A stretch of DNA of 64,000 bases from Lactobacillus agrestimuris (GCF_943193025.1 NZ_CALPCQ010000008.1:1-64000); one strand, 5' to 3'; positions 52,913 through 62,675 are shown, numbered from the stretch's first letter. The notes: a model not told the origin generated them from the letters alone. Made by a program: numbers and translations.

Positions 52913-55576
52913 CTACTTTGCATCGTACCAAGTATGACCCCAACCTGAATCGGCAACTAACGGAACATCCAATTTAACTGCTGATTGCATTACTTCCGGA
53001 ACGATCTTTTTCATTGTTTCCAATTCATCTTTTGGTACATCAAAAATTAATTCATCGTGTACTTGCAAGACCATCTTAGACTTCAAATGCATCTCATCAA
53101 GCTTCTTTTGCATATTAATCATCGCAATCTTGATAATATCAGCAGCTGAACCTTGAATTGGTGAATTAATCGCTGTTCTTTCGGCAAATGATCTTACATT
53201 GAAGTTCTTAGCGTGAATATCTGGAAGATATCTTCTTCTATGCATAATAGTTTCTGCATAGCCTTTTTCACGCGCTTCTTTAACTGCCTTATCCATATAT
53301 GTTCTAATTTCTGGATATTGTTCAAAGTAATTGTCAATAAATTCCTTGGCCTGCTTTCTTGAAATGCCAAGATTTTTGGCCAAACCATAATCAGAAATCC
53401 CATAAACGATTCCAAAGTTAACAGCCTTAGCGTGTCGACGCATAAGTGGAGTTACTTCATCTGGTGAATCTAAATTAAAAATTCTCATTGCAGTATGTGA
53501 GTGAATATCGTAACCAGTCCTAAATGCTTCTTGCATATTCTTATCACCTGAAACATGCGCAAGAACACGTAGCTCAATTTGTGAGTAATCACATGAGAAA
53601 ATATAGCCATCTGATTCAGTTGGTACAAATGCCTTACGAATCTGCTTGCCTTCTTCGGTTCTGGTAGGGATATTTTGTAAGTTTGGATCAACAGATGATA
53701 ATCTTCCTGTTGCTGTAAGTGTTTGGAGATAACGAGTATGAACACGACCATCTGATTGAATTACATCAAGAAGCCCTTTAACGTAAGTTGATTGAATCTT
53801 AGCAATTTGACGATAGTCAAGAATCTCGCTAACAATTGGACTTTGCGTCTTTAATTTATCTAAAACTTCTACAGAAGTAGAGTAACCTGTTTTAGTTTTC
53901 TTAATTGGTGGGAGATTTAACTTTTCAAATAAAATATGTCCCAATTGCTTAGGCGAATTAATGTTAAATTCTTCTCCAGCTTGTCGATAAATCTTATTTT
54001 CAAGTTCAGTTAAACGAACTGCAAAGTCATTTTCAAGTTGCTTAAGTGTACTTGGAAGAACCTTCATACCGGTGATTTCCATTTTTGCCAATACAAAAGC
54101 TACCGGAATTTCAATTGCGTCATATAAGTCATCTTGTTCATGATCTTTCAACTTCTTCAAAAGTTCTGGCTTTAATTTATCAATAACACTAACTTTAGCA
54201 GCTAAATGGCGATACAATTCTTCATCTTCTGGAATAGCTTGCTTTTTACCTTTTCCATAAACTTCAATATCGGTCTTAACTGAGTAATCATCATAAAGGT
54301 GAGCAACTTCACCAACATCATTAGGATTGTTTTCGTTATTTACAAGATAAGATGCAAGAAGCATATCGTAGTCGATTCCACCTACTTCAACATCAAGTCG
54401 GTGCATCCCAACGAAAGTACGCTTAAGATCAAAAACATTCTTTTTGATTGTCTTATTTTCAAGAATTCCCCTTAAAGGTTGCTCATTTAAAAGTGCTAAA
54501 TCTTTAGAAACATAAACCTTGTCATTAACCTTAAGACTAAAGCCGACAAATGGCGCAAGATGATAATTATCACCTAACATTTCTAAATAAAAGGCAATTT
54601 CTTTAGTTGAAAGATTTTCAAGATCGGCTAAATTATCTGTAGTTAATTCAATATATTTATAATTTTCTGTTCCAGTACTTTCTTCTTCAGCATCTGGATC
54701 TTGATCAAGTTGGGCTAAAAACTTCTTAAAACCTAGCTTTTCATATAAAGTTCTTAGTTTTTCATAGTCAACGTCTTTAATCTTAGTATCAGCTAAAGTT
54801 ACTTCTACTGGTGAATCACGATCAATTGTTGCTAACTTTTTAGCTAAGAAGGCCTTATCCTTATCATTAATCAGATTTTCCTTAAGTTTGGACTTCTTCA
54901 TTTCATCAACGTGCTCATACAGCCCTTCAACTGAACCATACTTTTGAATAAGTTTGGAAGCAGTCTTTGGTCCAACCTTAGTAACGCCAGGATAGTTATC
55001 TGAACTATCACCCATCAAAGCCTTCATATCAATGAATTCAGTTGGTGTAACACCATTTACTTCTTTCATGTGTTCTGGAGTATAAGCTTCTGTGTCACCA
55101 ACACCGTTTTTAGTGATTAAAACTGTAACCTTATCTGAAGCAAGTTGAGTTAGGTCACGATCCCCGGTTACGATATCAACATCATATCCGGCCTCTTCAC
55201 CCATTTTTGATAAAGTACCAATAATGTCATCTGCTTCATAATTCTTTAATTCATAACTTTTAATTCCTAAATCGGCAAGTAATTCCTTGATAATTGGCAT
55301 TTGTTCAAGAAGCTCACTTGGAGTTTTTTGGCGACCTCCCTTGTAATCTTGGTACATCTTCGTTCTAAATGTAACTTTACCTGCATCAAAAGCTACCAAG
55401 ATATTAGTTGGCTTGACTTGCTTTAAAATTTCGTCAAGCATGTTCTTAAAAGTATAAATTGCATTGGTATGCAAACCGTCTGGACTAGTAAAGCGATCAA
55501 GTTGACGGTATAACGCATAAAAGGCACGAAAGGCCACTGAATTTCCGTCAATTAAAAGTAATTTCTTTTGTGCCAT
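52913..55576 (-). CDS. polA: DNA polymerase I
   Basis: Fills gaps and removes Okazaki primers. It has 887 residues: a 5'-3' exonuclease (~1-290, with GDSSDNYPGV and YEADDIIGTL), a 3'-5' exonuclease-like domain (~305-480) and the polymerase domain (~490-887, with SCDYSQIELRVLAH, the O helix KAVNFGIVYG, and LQVHDEL). The proofreading DxE motif is replaced by A-F-Y-L-E-M, so the middle domain is probably inactive, as in Bacillus and Thermus Pol I. AGGAGA precedes the ATG. It is first in the polA-to-dnaI operon. Confidence 0.97.
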   Translation of the reverse strand: MAQKKLLLIDGNSVAFRAFYALYRQLDRFTSPDGLHTNAIYTFKNMLDEILKQVKPTNILVAFDAGKVTFRTKMYQDYKGGRQKTPSELLEQMPIIKELLADLGIKSYELKNYEADDIIGTLSKMGEEAGYDVDIVTGDRDLTQLASDKVTVLITKNGVGDTEAYTPEHMKEVNGVTPTEFIDMKALMGDSSDNYPGVTKVGPKTASKLIQKYGSVEGLYEHVDEMKKSKLKENLINDKDKAFLAKKLATIDRDSPVEVTLADTKIKDVDYEKLRTLYEKLGFKKFLAQLDQDPDAEEESTGTENYKYIELTTDNLADLENLSTKEIAFYLEMLGDNYHLAPFVGFSLKVNDKVYVSKDLALLNEQPLRGILENKTIKKNVFDLKRTFVGMHRLDVEVGGIDYDMLLASYLVNNENNPNDVGEVAHLYDDYSVKTDIEVYGKGKKQAIPEDEELYRHLAAKVSVIDKLKPELLKKLKDHEQDDLYDAIEIPVAFVLAKMEITGMKVLPSTLKQLENDFAVRLTELENKIYRQAGEEFNINSPKQLGHILFEKLNLPPIKKTKTGYSTSVEVLDKLKTQSPIVSEILDYRQIAKIQSTYVKGLLDVIQSDGRVHTRYLQTLTATGRLSSVDPNLQNIPTRTEEGKQIRKAFVPTESDGYIFSCDYSQIELRVLAHVSGDKNMQEAFRTGYDIHSHTAMRIFNLDSPDEVTPLMRRHAKAVNFGIVYGISDYGLAKNLGISRKQAKEFIDNYFEQYPEIRTYMDKAVKEAREKGYAETIMHRRRYLPDIHAKNFNVRSFAERTAINSPIQGSAADIIKIAMINMQKKLDEMHLKSKMVLQVHDELIFDVPKDELETMKKIVPEVMQSAVKLDVPLVADSGWGHTWYDAK

Positions 55577-55662
55577 AATATCTCCTCTATTTTTTCAATT
55601 GAAAATTTCTCTATTAACTATTTTACCAGTTTTAATCTATGGTTTCAGTTTCTTAATATAAA

Positions 55663-55701
55663 AGCAAAAATAAGGACACCAAGAAACTCTTGGCATCCTT
55701 A
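55663..55701 (-). terminator. murC terminator
   Basis: Minus strand: ATAAGGATGCCAAGAG and TTCTTGGTGTCCTTAT pair with one or two wobble positions (55701-55670), followed by TTTTGC. It begins about 18 bases after the murC stop codon. Confidence 0.8.
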
Positions 55702-55718
55702 TAAGATAAAATTGTTAA

Positions 55719-57032
55719 TTAAAGTAACTTTTCGTATGCATCTTCATACTTAGGGATATCTCCAGCTCCCATGAATACAACAACGGCATTCTTATGCTTA
55801 GTCAAATCTGCAATATTATCGAGGTCGATTACTTCTGAATCAGGAATATTAGCAGTTAAGTCTTCACTAGAGATATCACCATTTGCTTCACGAGCTGAAG
55901 CATAGATTGGAGTGATATATGCTTTATCTACCCCACGCAAAATTTCTTCAAAGTCCTTTTGATATTTCTTAGTTCTAGAGAATGTATGAGGTTGGAAAAC
56001 AACAACCAATTCTTTATCTGGGAACTTCTGACGAGCTGCTTGAATTGTAGCCTTCATTTCAGTTGGGTGGTGTGCATAGTCATCGATAACTGCAATATCG
56101 CCAAAGTCTTTTTCACTGAATCTTCTCTTGGCACCCTTAAATGTCAAAAGTCCCTTCTTAATATCTTCCATTGGTACTTTTTCAGTATATGCGACCGCAA
56201 TTACGGCTGTAGCATTTAAAATACTGTGATCACCAAATAATGGAATTTCAAATCTACCTAAATCCTCACCATGAGTTACAACATTAAAACTTGAACCAGT
56301 TGTTGTCTTTTCAATCTTAACAGCTTGAAAATCATCTGTATCACTGAAACCATAAGTGTATTTAGGAATATCTGTTTTAAGGCTTTGAAGACGCTTATCA
56401 TCGCCCCAAACAAAGAGTCCCTTCTTAGTTTGATCAGCAGCGGTTTGGAATGCGCTGGTGTAATCATCTTGATCCTTAAAGTAATCAGGGTGATCAAAGT
56501 CAATGTTGGTCATGATTTGATAATCTGGGTGATATGCTAAAAAGTGACGACGGTATTCATCTGCTTCGTAGACAAAAAAGCGTGACCCTTCAACTCCCTT
56601 ACCGCGACCATCACCGATAAGATATGAAGTTGGTGCAATTTCACCAAGAACGTGAGCTAAAAGACTAGTAGTTGAAGTCTTACCGTGAGTTCCGGCAACA
56701 CCGATACTAGTGTGCATTTGCACAATTTCTTCAACAGTATCTGGATATGATTGCCATTCAACACCTTTATCCATACAAGCAGCAACTTCAACATTATCTT
56801 GCTTAAATGCATTACCTTTAACAATTACTTGTTCATCATTACTCTTGATATTATTTGCACTAAAGTTTTTAACTTCAATACCAGCTTTTTCAAGTGGTAC
56901 TTGAGTGAAAGTGTACTTCTCAATATCACTTCCGGCAACTTTATAACCAAGGTCATGTAAGACTAAGGCTAAGGCAGCCATACCTGTACCTTTGATACCA
57001 ATGAACCAAATTTGTTTATTTTTATCTAACAT
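55719..57032 (-). CDS. murC: UDP-N-acetylmuramate--L-alanine ligase
   Basis: Adds the first amino acid of the peptidoglycan stem peptide. It has 437 residues from the ATG at 57032, seven bases after GGAGAAA; the longer TTG frame runs through that site. Motifs are the UDP-binding G-I-K-G-T-G-M (residues ~11-17), the P-loop G-T-H-G-K-T-S-T-T near residue 112, the N-I-D-F-D-H-P-D-Y metal segment near residue 172, and D-D-Y-A-H-H-P-T-E near residue 293. Monocistronic, bounded by terminators. Confidence 0.97.
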   Translation of the reverse strand: MLDKNKQIWFIGIKGTGMAALALVLHDLGYKVAGSDIEKYTFTQVPLEKAGIEVKNFSANNIKSNDEQVIVKGNAFKQDNVEVAACMDKGVEWQSYPDTVEEIVQMHTSIGVAGTHGKTSTTSLLAHVLGEIAPTSYLIGDGRGKGVEGSRFFVYEADEYRRHFLAYHPDYQIMTNIDFDHPDYFKDQDDYTSAFQTAADQTKKGLFVWGDDKRLQSLKTDIPKYTYGFSDTDDFQAVKIEKTTTGSSFNVVTHGEDLGRFEIPLFGDHSILNATAVIAVAYTEKVPMEDIKKGLLTFKGAKRRFSEKDFGDIAVIDDYAHHPTEMKATIQAARQKFPDKELVVVFQPHTFSRTKKYQKDFEEILRGVDKAYITPIYASAREANGDISSEDLTANIPDSEVIDLDNIADLTKHKNAVVVFMGAGDIPKYEDAYEKLL

Positions 57033-57088
57033 AATAATTTTCTCCAAAATATCGCAAAATACTCGCTTATCATTTTACCATTTTTGGG

Positions 57089-57115
57089 CAAAAAAAGAGT
57101 CTCATTTCGAGACTC
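57089..57115 (-). terminator. ytpR terminator
   Basis: GAGTCTC and GAGACTC (57097-57115) form a perfect 7-bp stem with a five-base loop, followed by seven T on the minus strand just after the stop codon at 57123. Confidence 0.8.
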
Positions 57116-57122
57116 AATTTTA

Positions 57123-57770
57123 TTATAAAGTGATTTTTCCGCTAACGATCAATTCATCGCATTTAGTTGGTTCAAATTCGTCCCCAACTTGGAAATCATC
57201 TGGAACAACCATAATACCACGCTTTTGAGGTGCATGTGGCAAACCGAGTTCGCGAGCTGAACAAATCATACCGTATGAATCAACACCGCGAAGTTCACCT
57301 GGCCAAATTTGTTGGCCATTTGGCATCAAAGTACCTGGTAAAGCTACAACAACTTTTTGTCCTTGAGCAATATTTGGTGCACCACAAACGATTTGGTGTT
57401 CTTCACCGTCACCAACTTCAACAGTTGTTACGTGAAGGTGATCTGAATCTGGGTGTGATTCACAAGTCTTAACATAACCATATACCAAAGTTGGCTTGCC
57501 ATATTCAAGCTTGTCGTCAAAGCCTGCATCTGCAAGCTTCTTGTTCAAAGCATTAAGTTCTTCATCATTAAGCTTAACTTGTCCGTTAGGCAACTTATCG
57601 TAATCAATTATCTTATCAACATCAAAGATATTAAAACCAGTTACGTTACCATCTTCGTCAGTTACGCGAGTGACACCGTCTTTTTCTTCAAACTTACTTT
57701 GACCCTTACCTTGTGCCAAGATAACAATTAAAGTATTTGGATAAGCTTGTTTATTAATGCTAGTGATCAT
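57123..57770 (-). CDS. ytpR: YtpR family tRNA-binding protein
   Basis: A 215-residue protein with an N-terminal DUF4479 domain (~5-85) and a C-terminal EMAP/Trbp111-like OB fold (~95-205). The OB fold contains HPDSDHLHVTTVEVGDG and QIVCGAPNIAQGQ, closely matching the N-terminal OB fold of PheT in this window (about residues 40-150). YtpR binds tRNA-like structures, but its role is not settled. It lies 17 bases downstream of a thioredoxin-like gene, as ytpP-ytpR does in B. subtilis. Confidence 0.93.
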   Translation of the reverse strand: MITSINKQAYPNTLIVILAQGKGQSKFEEKDGVTRVTDEDGNVTGFNIFDVDKIIDYDKLPNGQVKLNDEELNALNKKLADAGFDDKLEYGKPTLVYGYVKTCESHPDSDHLHVTTVEVGDGEEHQIVCGAPNIAQGQKVVVALPGTLMPNGQQIWPGELRGVDSYGMICSARELGLPHAPQKRGIMVVPDDFQVGDEFEPTKCDELIVSGKITL

Positions 57771-57787
57771 TTCTTTTTGTCTCCTCT

Positions 57788-58108
57788 TTAGTCAAGTGAC
57801 CGCAAGAAATTTTCTACTTGTTCTTTTGTTTTACGGTCCTTATTTACTAGTCTACCAATTTCTTGTCCATCTTGGTAGACAACAAATGAAGGAATTCCCA
57901 TAATCATTAATTCTTTTGCAATATCAATTGAACCATCGCGGTCAATATTATAGAATTTTGCATTTGGAAAATCCTTTTCGATCTCTGGCATAAAAGGATC
58001 TAAGAAGCGGCAGTCTGGGCACCAATCCGCAGAAAATTCTAGGACAACGCGTCCATCCTTAATAATCTTTTCTAAACCTTCATGATCTAATTCTTTGATC
58101 TTTTCCAT
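57788..58108 (-). CDS. thioredoxin-family protein (YtpP-like)
   Basis: A 106-residue cytoplasmic thioredoxin-fold protein. The active site is W-C-P-D-C at residues ~30-34, not the W-C-G-P-C of true thioredoxin, and the cis-Pro lies in I-M-G-I-P-S-F. This matches the B. subtilis YtpP group. It is likely a disulfide reductase with distinct partners; thioredoxin reductase is not in the window. AGAGGTGG precedes the ATG, and ytpR follows closely. Confidence 0.9.
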   Translation of the reverse strand: MEKIKELDHEGLEKIIKDGRVVLEFSADWCPDCRFLDPFMPEIEKDFPNAKFYNIDRDGSIDIAKELMIMGIPSFVVYQDGQEIGRLVNKDRKTKEQVENFLRSLD

Positions 58109-58184
58109 TTTTTGTCCACCTCTATAATTACTTACTATTTACAAGTATTTTAATTAAGGAGCAAGAAAATTGCAAGTAGTTTGG

Positions 58185-58835
58185 CTATCTAAAATCTGCA
58201 TGCAAGGCATAAATTGGATTACCCTTAGCCGCAAATTTTTGTTCATACTCAGTTTCTACATTTTTTTCAACAATTTCAGGTTTTTCATGGTGTAAATCTA
58301 CACTGACAAAGTCAAAGTGCATCCCAAAATTATTCATACTTTGAACAGAATATGAATAAAGTCCGGCATTATCAGTCTTAAATTCGATATGTCCGTCTTC
58401 TTTTAACACTGTCTTGTACTTTTCAAGAAATGACTTATAAGTCAAACGACGCTTTTCATGACGTGACTTTGGCCATGGATCACTGAAGTTAAGATAAATT
58501 GTATCAGTAGTATTTGCATCAAAGAAGCAATCAATATCAGCGGCATCTCCACGCAAAATTTGTAAATTATCTAACCCTTCTTCAAGTTTAGTACGTAAGA
58601 TAATTCCTGCAGCGGTTGTTTGAAGTTCGAGCGCTACAAAGTTAATGTCAGGATTGTTTCTAGCCAAAGTTGTGATAAATCCACCCTTACCAGAACCAAC
58701 TTCGATTCTAATTGGGTGATCGTTGCCAAAACGAGCCGCCCAATCAATTTTTACTTCAGGATTTGGATTTTGAAGCACACTTTCTGGATGTTCATCTACA
58801 AGCTTTACAGCCCAAGGTTTGTTTCTTAATCTCAT
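58185..58835 (-). CDS. trmB: tRNA (guanine-N7-)-methyltransferase
   Basis: Methylates G46 in the tRNA variable loop. It has 216 residues. The SAM site is V-E-V-G-S-G-K-G-G-F-I near residues 41-51, with ALELQT (SAM ribose acidic residue) near 70, LRGDA near 95, the catalytic N-F-S-D-P-W-P-K-S-R-H-x-K-R-R-L near 117-132 and T-D-N near 155. It follows the ABC permease gene by 12 bases, so it may be in the same transcript as ecsAB. Confidence 0.96.
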   Translation of the reverse strand: MRLRNKPWAVKLVDEHPESVLQNPNPEVKIDWAARFGNDHPIRIEVGSGKGGFITTLARNNPDINFVALELQTTAAGIILRTKLEEGLDNLQILRGDAADIDCFFDANTTDTIYLNFSDPWPKSRHEKRRLTYKSFLEKYKTVLKEDGHIEFKTDNAGLYSYSVQSMNNFGMHFDFVSVDLHHEKPEIVEKNVETEYEQKFAAKGNPIYALHADFR

Positions 58836-58847
58836 TTATTTAATTCC

Positions 58848-60050
58848 TTATCTGATATTTTTATTATTTACTTTATAAGGTAAATAACCATAATTTGTCA
58901 TCATTGTAAATATAAAAAGTACTGCAACTGCAATCAAAAGGTTGAAATTGATTGGCAAAACAATTAACCAAAAGACTGAAATCAAGAACCATTGCAAAAT
59001 TAAAGCTAAGTTCAAGACTTTGATCAAATCTTTTGATCGCTTTTCTGTAACAATCGGATAAACTCGATACATAATATTTGAATCAAATTCACTAGCCATC
59101 GGTAACAATTGGTAAACCGTCAGGAAAATCACCAATGCAGATAATCCTAATGCCCACCAAGTATCTTGTACAATCCAAGAAATCAAAATTGCAAAAATTG
59201 TCATTCTAACAAATAAATTTAAATATTCTGGATTTCTAAGAAGTGAACGACGATATAAAAATAAATTTGGATTTTCCTTAACCAATGATTTTGGTAAAAG
59301 AAAATCTAGATATTTTCTTCTCTTAATAGTCACCTGTTTTTCAGCAACATCAGTAAACATACTAAAGATAGAATAGATCCGATCTTTTCTGGCCTTTTCA
59401 CTTTCAACAGCGTATCGCCAATCAAAGATTTTTGGCTTCTTGTTAAAACCAGGTTCCATGAACACCGTCCATAAAACTGTAAAAACAAAGCCAATCAGTG
59501 GCATGTAAATACAAAGAAATGCAACCACTAAAGCAATAATTGAAGTCGCAAGATGACTGACATGAGAACCAAAATACAAATTTTTCTGTTCAACCTCAAG
59601 CATGCCATATTTAATAAGCAACATTGAAATCACAATCAACACATATTGAGCTGCATTGTATCCAGCCTTGATTGTCGCAAATGGAAAGATGATCCCGGCA
59701 AGCAAGATTTCAAGAATACAAGGCACAACCAAACTATAATTAAACATTGGTCTGAGATACTGCCCCATATTTTCATCTTGTGTAAACAAAAACTGCATAT
59801 CAGCCTCTTGAATTAGAGTAACTAATCTTCCAACAAGAAGCGGTAACCATAAAATCACCGCGATTAACGGTTTATAGAAAACCAGATTGCTGGGCATAGT
59901 TTTCATTGCCTGAGCATACCAAAACATCAAAGCACCAAACAAGAAGATTAAGGCTAAGATAAAGAAATCATTAAAGACCAGCGTTAAATACTTTACTGAT
60001 TGCTTTAAATTCTCATTTAGCCTCTTTTTAGCTAAATTACGCATTGCCAT
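58848..60050 (-). CDS. ecsB: EcsB-type ABC transporter permease
   Basis: A 400-residue integral membrane protein with about ten helices, paired with the upstream ATPase and matching EcsB. In B. subtilis the EcsAB exporter affects protein secretion, competence and intramembrane proteolysis by RasP, probably by clearing peptides. The N-terminus is basic (A-M-R-N-L-A-K-K-R-L) and a central cytoplasmic loop (~210-265) is also basic. The start overlaps the ecsA stop by 14 bases. The transported substrate is not known. Confidence 0.88.
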   Translation of the reverse strand: MAMRNLAKKRLNENLKQSVKYLTLVFNDFFILALIFLFGALMFWYAQAMKTMPSNLVFYKPLIAVILWLPLLVGRLVTLIQEADMQFLFTQDENMGQYLRPMFNYSLVVPCILEILLAGIIFPFATIKAGYNAAQYVLIVISMLLIKYGMLEVEQKNLYFGSHVSHLATSIIALVVAFLCIYMPLIGFVFTVLWTVFMEPGFNKKPKIFDWRYAVESEKARKDRIYSIFSMFTDVAEKQVTIKRRKYLDFLLPKSLVKENPNLFLYRRSLLRNPEYLNLFVRMTIFAILISWIVQDTWWALGLSALVIFLTVYQLLPMASEFDSNIMYRVYPIVTEKRSKDLIKVLNLALILQWFLISVFWLIVLPINFNLLIAVAVLFIFTMMTNYGYLPYKVNNKNIR

Positions 60051-60780
60051 TATCCTCTCTATTCAAAGCTAGATATAACTTATCAAAAGGATCATCTGGA
60101 GCTAGGCCGTAATGACTTCTAATTTCAGCTAAATCGCCAATGATTTCAATCGTTCCATTATTTAAAACAGCATAGTTAGAAATTGCAAGTTGGGCATCAG
60201 CTAAAACGTGGGTAGTCATCAATACCATTTTTTGATTTTTAATTGCTTCCTTAATCAAATCAATTAAGTTGGCAACAGCTAATGGATCAAGTCCAGTAAA
60301 AGGTTCATCAATCACAAGCAAACTAGTATCTGCCAAAAATGCGGACACAATCATCACTTTTTGTCTCATACCTTTAGAAAAGTGAATCGGAAGCCAATCA
60401 AGCTTGTCGTCTAATCTAAACATTTTTAAAAGCTCGTGTGCTCTATTCCAGGCTTTATTTTCATCAAGGCCATAACTTAGCATTGTAAGCTCTAAATGCT
60501 CTTTAAGCGTTAATTCTGGATATAAAACCGGAGTTTCTGGAATATATGCGACTTGCTTTTTAAATTCAGTTGGCCGCATAAGTAGAGGAATATCATTCAA
60601 ACTAATGCTCCCCTTTTGTGGTCTAAGTAAACCCAAAATATGTTTAATAGTTGTTGATTTACCTGCACCATTCAGTCCAATTAATCCAAGGGCTTCACCT
60701 GGTTTTATTTTAAGGTTGATATCTTTAATTACTGGAACGCCAGTATAGCCTCCAGTTAAATGTTCAATTTTTAAACTCAT
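60037..60780 (-). CDS. ecsA: EcsA-type ABC transporter ATP-binding protein
   Basis: A 247-residue ABC ATPase. Walker A is G-L-N-G-A-G-K-S-T-T (residues ~36-45), the Q-loop lies near residue 80 (Y-I-P-E-T-P), the signature F-S-K-G-M-R-Q-K-V near residue 140 replaces the usual LSGGQ as in EcsA, Walker B is L-L-V-I-D-E-P-F-T-G-L-D-P, and the switch His is in M-T-T-H-V-L-A-D-A. It is divergent from the HIT gene, as ecsA and hit are in B. subtilis, which supports the assignment. Confidence 0.93.
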   Translation of the reverse strand: MSLKIEHLTGGYTGVPVIKDINLKIKPGEALGLIGLNGAGKSTTIKHILGLLRPQKGSISLNDIPLLMRPTEFKKQVAYIPETPVLYPELTLKEHLELTMLSYGLDENKAWNRAHELLKMFRLDDKLDWLPIHFSKGMRQKVMIVSAFLADTSLLVIDEPFTGLDPLAVANLIDLIKEAIKNQKMVLMTTHVLADAQLAISNYAVLNNGTIEIIGDLAEIRSHYGLAPDDPFDKLYLALNREDNGNA

Positions 60781-60868
60781 TTTTCCTACCTTTTTTACAG
60801 TAATTTATCATTATTATGATAGCATGAATATTATAATGAACTAAAGAACTAGAATGTGAGGTTTTTTG

Positions 60869-61306
60869 ATGAAAAACGAAAATTTAGTTGAAGATTGCCT
60901 ATTTTGCAAGATTATTCGCGGTGAAATCCCTAGTTATACTGTTTTTGAAAATGATGATGTTAAGGCATTTCTTGACATCTCACAAGTAAACCCTGGTCAC
61001 ACTTTAATGATTCCAAAGAAACATGTCGTAAACCTTTTTGATTACACTAATGAAGATGCAAAAAAATATTTGCAATACATCCCTGAAATCGCTAATGCAA
61101 TTAAAAAAGCTTTCCCTAATGTAACAGGAATGAACATTACTACTAATAATGGTGAAGTTGCCGGTCAGGTAGTTATGCATTCACACATTCACTTTATTCC
61201 TCGTTTTGAAGGTGATGGCCTCAAGCTTATGACTCGCAATAATGCAGATAACTATGATGAAGCCAAGTATCAAGAAGTTGCTGACAAAATAAAGAAACAA
61301 TTTTAA
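60869..61306 (+). CDS. hit: HIT family hydrolase
   Basis: A 145-residue histidine-triad nucleotide hydrolase. The zinc-ribbon-like pair C-L-F-C-K-I is at residues ~9-14, and the triad is H-S-H-I-H-F near residues 106-111. These enzymes cleave nucleoside phosphoramidates or Ap4A; the physiological substrate is uncertain. The ATG at 60869 is used rather than the in-frame TTG just before it; a GTGAGG site lies eight to thirteen bases upstream. It is divergent from ecsA and followed by the ytxH-like gene ten bases later. Confidence 0.94.
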   Translation: MKNENLVEDCLFCKIIRGEIPSYTVFENDDVKAFLDISQVNPGHTLMIPKKHVVNLFDYTNEDAKKYLQYIPEIANAIKKAFPNVTGMNITTNNGEVAGQVVMHSHIHFIPRFEGDGLKLMTRNNADNYDEAKYQEVADKIKKQF

Positions 61307-61315
61307 GGAGTTAAT

Positions 61316-61651
61316 ATGAAACGTTTCGGTTTAGGTGTAATTATCGGCACCGCTGCTGGTTTTGCCCTTTCTCTTTTAAAAGATGAAAACGGTAATCGCT
61401 TAGGCAAACCACTTAAAGAAGATATTGATGAATTTCAAAAAGCGTCAGTCAATCTTGTTGACGGTTTAAACAAGGCAAAAAAAGCCAGTCAAGATTTAAA
61501 TGCTGCTTTACCTGAAGCTGAAAAAGCAATCGAAGGTATTAGCGAAGATGTAAATACCTACCAAATTCACACAGAAAGAACTATTAAAAATTTACAAGCT
61601 GACGCTGAAGAAATTAGCAAAAAGTTTGAAAATGATACTAAGAAAGAATAA
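61316..61651 (+). CDS. YtxH-like small membrane-associated protein
   Basis: A 111-residue protein with a short N-terminal hydrophobic stretch (F-G-L-G-V-I-I-G-T-A-A-G-F-A-L, residues ~4-18) and a long amphipathic helical tail rich in Lys, Glu and Ala. This layout resembles YtxH-type proteins of Firmicutes, whose function is not known. TAAGGAG lies seven bases before the ATG. It sits between hit and prsA, as in B. subtilis, where yhaH occupies this position. Confidence 0.75.
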   Translation: MKRFGLGVIIGTAAGFALSLLKDENGNRLGKPLKEDIDEFQKASVNLVDGLNKAKKASQDLNAALPEAEKAIEGISEDVNTYQIHTERTIKNLQADAEEISKKFENDTKKE

Positions 61652-61762
61652 AGAAAATTTGATTTTTCTGTGAATTCTGAAAATTTGAAAAACTTTCAAG
61701 TAAAATTATGTTATATTAATTGACAGTTACTTAATTTATTAAGGATGTGGAGAATTTAATTT

Positions 61763-62665
61763 ATGAAGAGTTATATGAAAAAAGCAGCCGCAGCACTTGC
61801 TGTAGCCGGAGTTGCTGTATCACTTGCAGCTTGTTCAAATGGCAATAATGCAACAGTTGTTTCTTACAAAGGTGGTAAGATTACTCAACAACAATATTAC
61901 GATGAAATGAAGAAGTCTCAAGCTGGTCAATCAACTTTAGCAAACATGATCATTAATCGTGCACTTGAAGAACAATACGGTAGTAAAGTTTCTCAAAAGG
62001 AAGTTGACAAGCAATTCAACAATTACAAGAAACAATACGGTTCACAATTTAGTGCTGTTTTGCAACAAAATGGTATGACTCAATCAACTTTCAAGCAAAA
62101 CATCAAGACTAACCTTCTTTCAGAAGCAGCTTTGAAGGATATTAAGAAGATTTCTAAGAAGCAAGAAGAATCAGCTTGGAAGAATTACCAACCTAAGGTT
62201 AAAGTTCAACATATCTTAGTTGCAAAGAAGTCTACTGCTAATAATATTATTAAGCAATTAAAGGCTGGTAAGAGTTTTGCTAGTTTGGCTAAGAAGTACT
62301 CACTTGATACTTCTACTAAGAACGATGCCGGTAAGTTACCAGCATTCGATTCAACTGATACCACTTTAGATTCATCATTCAAGAAAGCTTCATTCAAGCT
62401 TAAGACTGGTGAAATCACTGAAACTCCAGTTAAGTCACAATCTGGTTACCACGTAATTAAAATGATTGACCACCCAGCCAAGGGTACTTTCAAAGAACAC
62501 AAGAAGGCTATCGATAATCAAATTTACGCATCAATGGCTCAAGATCAAGAAACTATGAGAAGTGTTATCTCTACTGTATTGAAGCGTGCTGATATTTCAA
62601 TCAAGGATAGCGACCTTAAGAATGTATTATCTTCATACATTTCAACTAATAATTTAAAGAATTAA
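61763..62665 (+). CDS. prsA: foldase lipoprotein PrsA (parvulin-type peptidyl-prolyl isomerase)
   Basis: Folds exported proteins at the outer face of the membrane. It has 300 residues. The lipobox is L-A-A-C (Cys24), an N-terminal chaperone domain spans ~30-140, the PpiC rotamase domain ~145-235 (V-Q-H-I-L-V-A, F-A-S-L-A-K-K-Y-S, G-Y-H-V-I-K-M), and the C-terminal helical part follows. Weak GGAG site before the ATG. Single gene with a bidirectional terminator. It may serve the large surface proteins encoded elsewhere in this window, by inference only. Confidence 0.95.
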   Translation: MKSYMKKAAAALAVAGVAVSLAACSNGNNATVVSYKGGKITQQQYYDEMKKSQAGQSTLANMIINRALEEQYGSKVSQKEVDKQFNNYKKQYGSQFSAVLQQNGMTQSTFKQNIKTNLLSEAALKDIKKISKKQEESAWKNYQPKVKVQHILVAKKSTANNIIKQLKAGKSFASLAKKYSLDTSTKNDAGKLPAFDSTDTTLDSSFKKASFKLKTGEITETPVKSQSGYHVIKMIDHPAKGTFKEHKKAIDNQIYASMAQDQETMRSVISTVLKRADISIKDSDLKNVLSSYISTNNLKN

Positions 62666-62675
62666 TTCTAATCAT

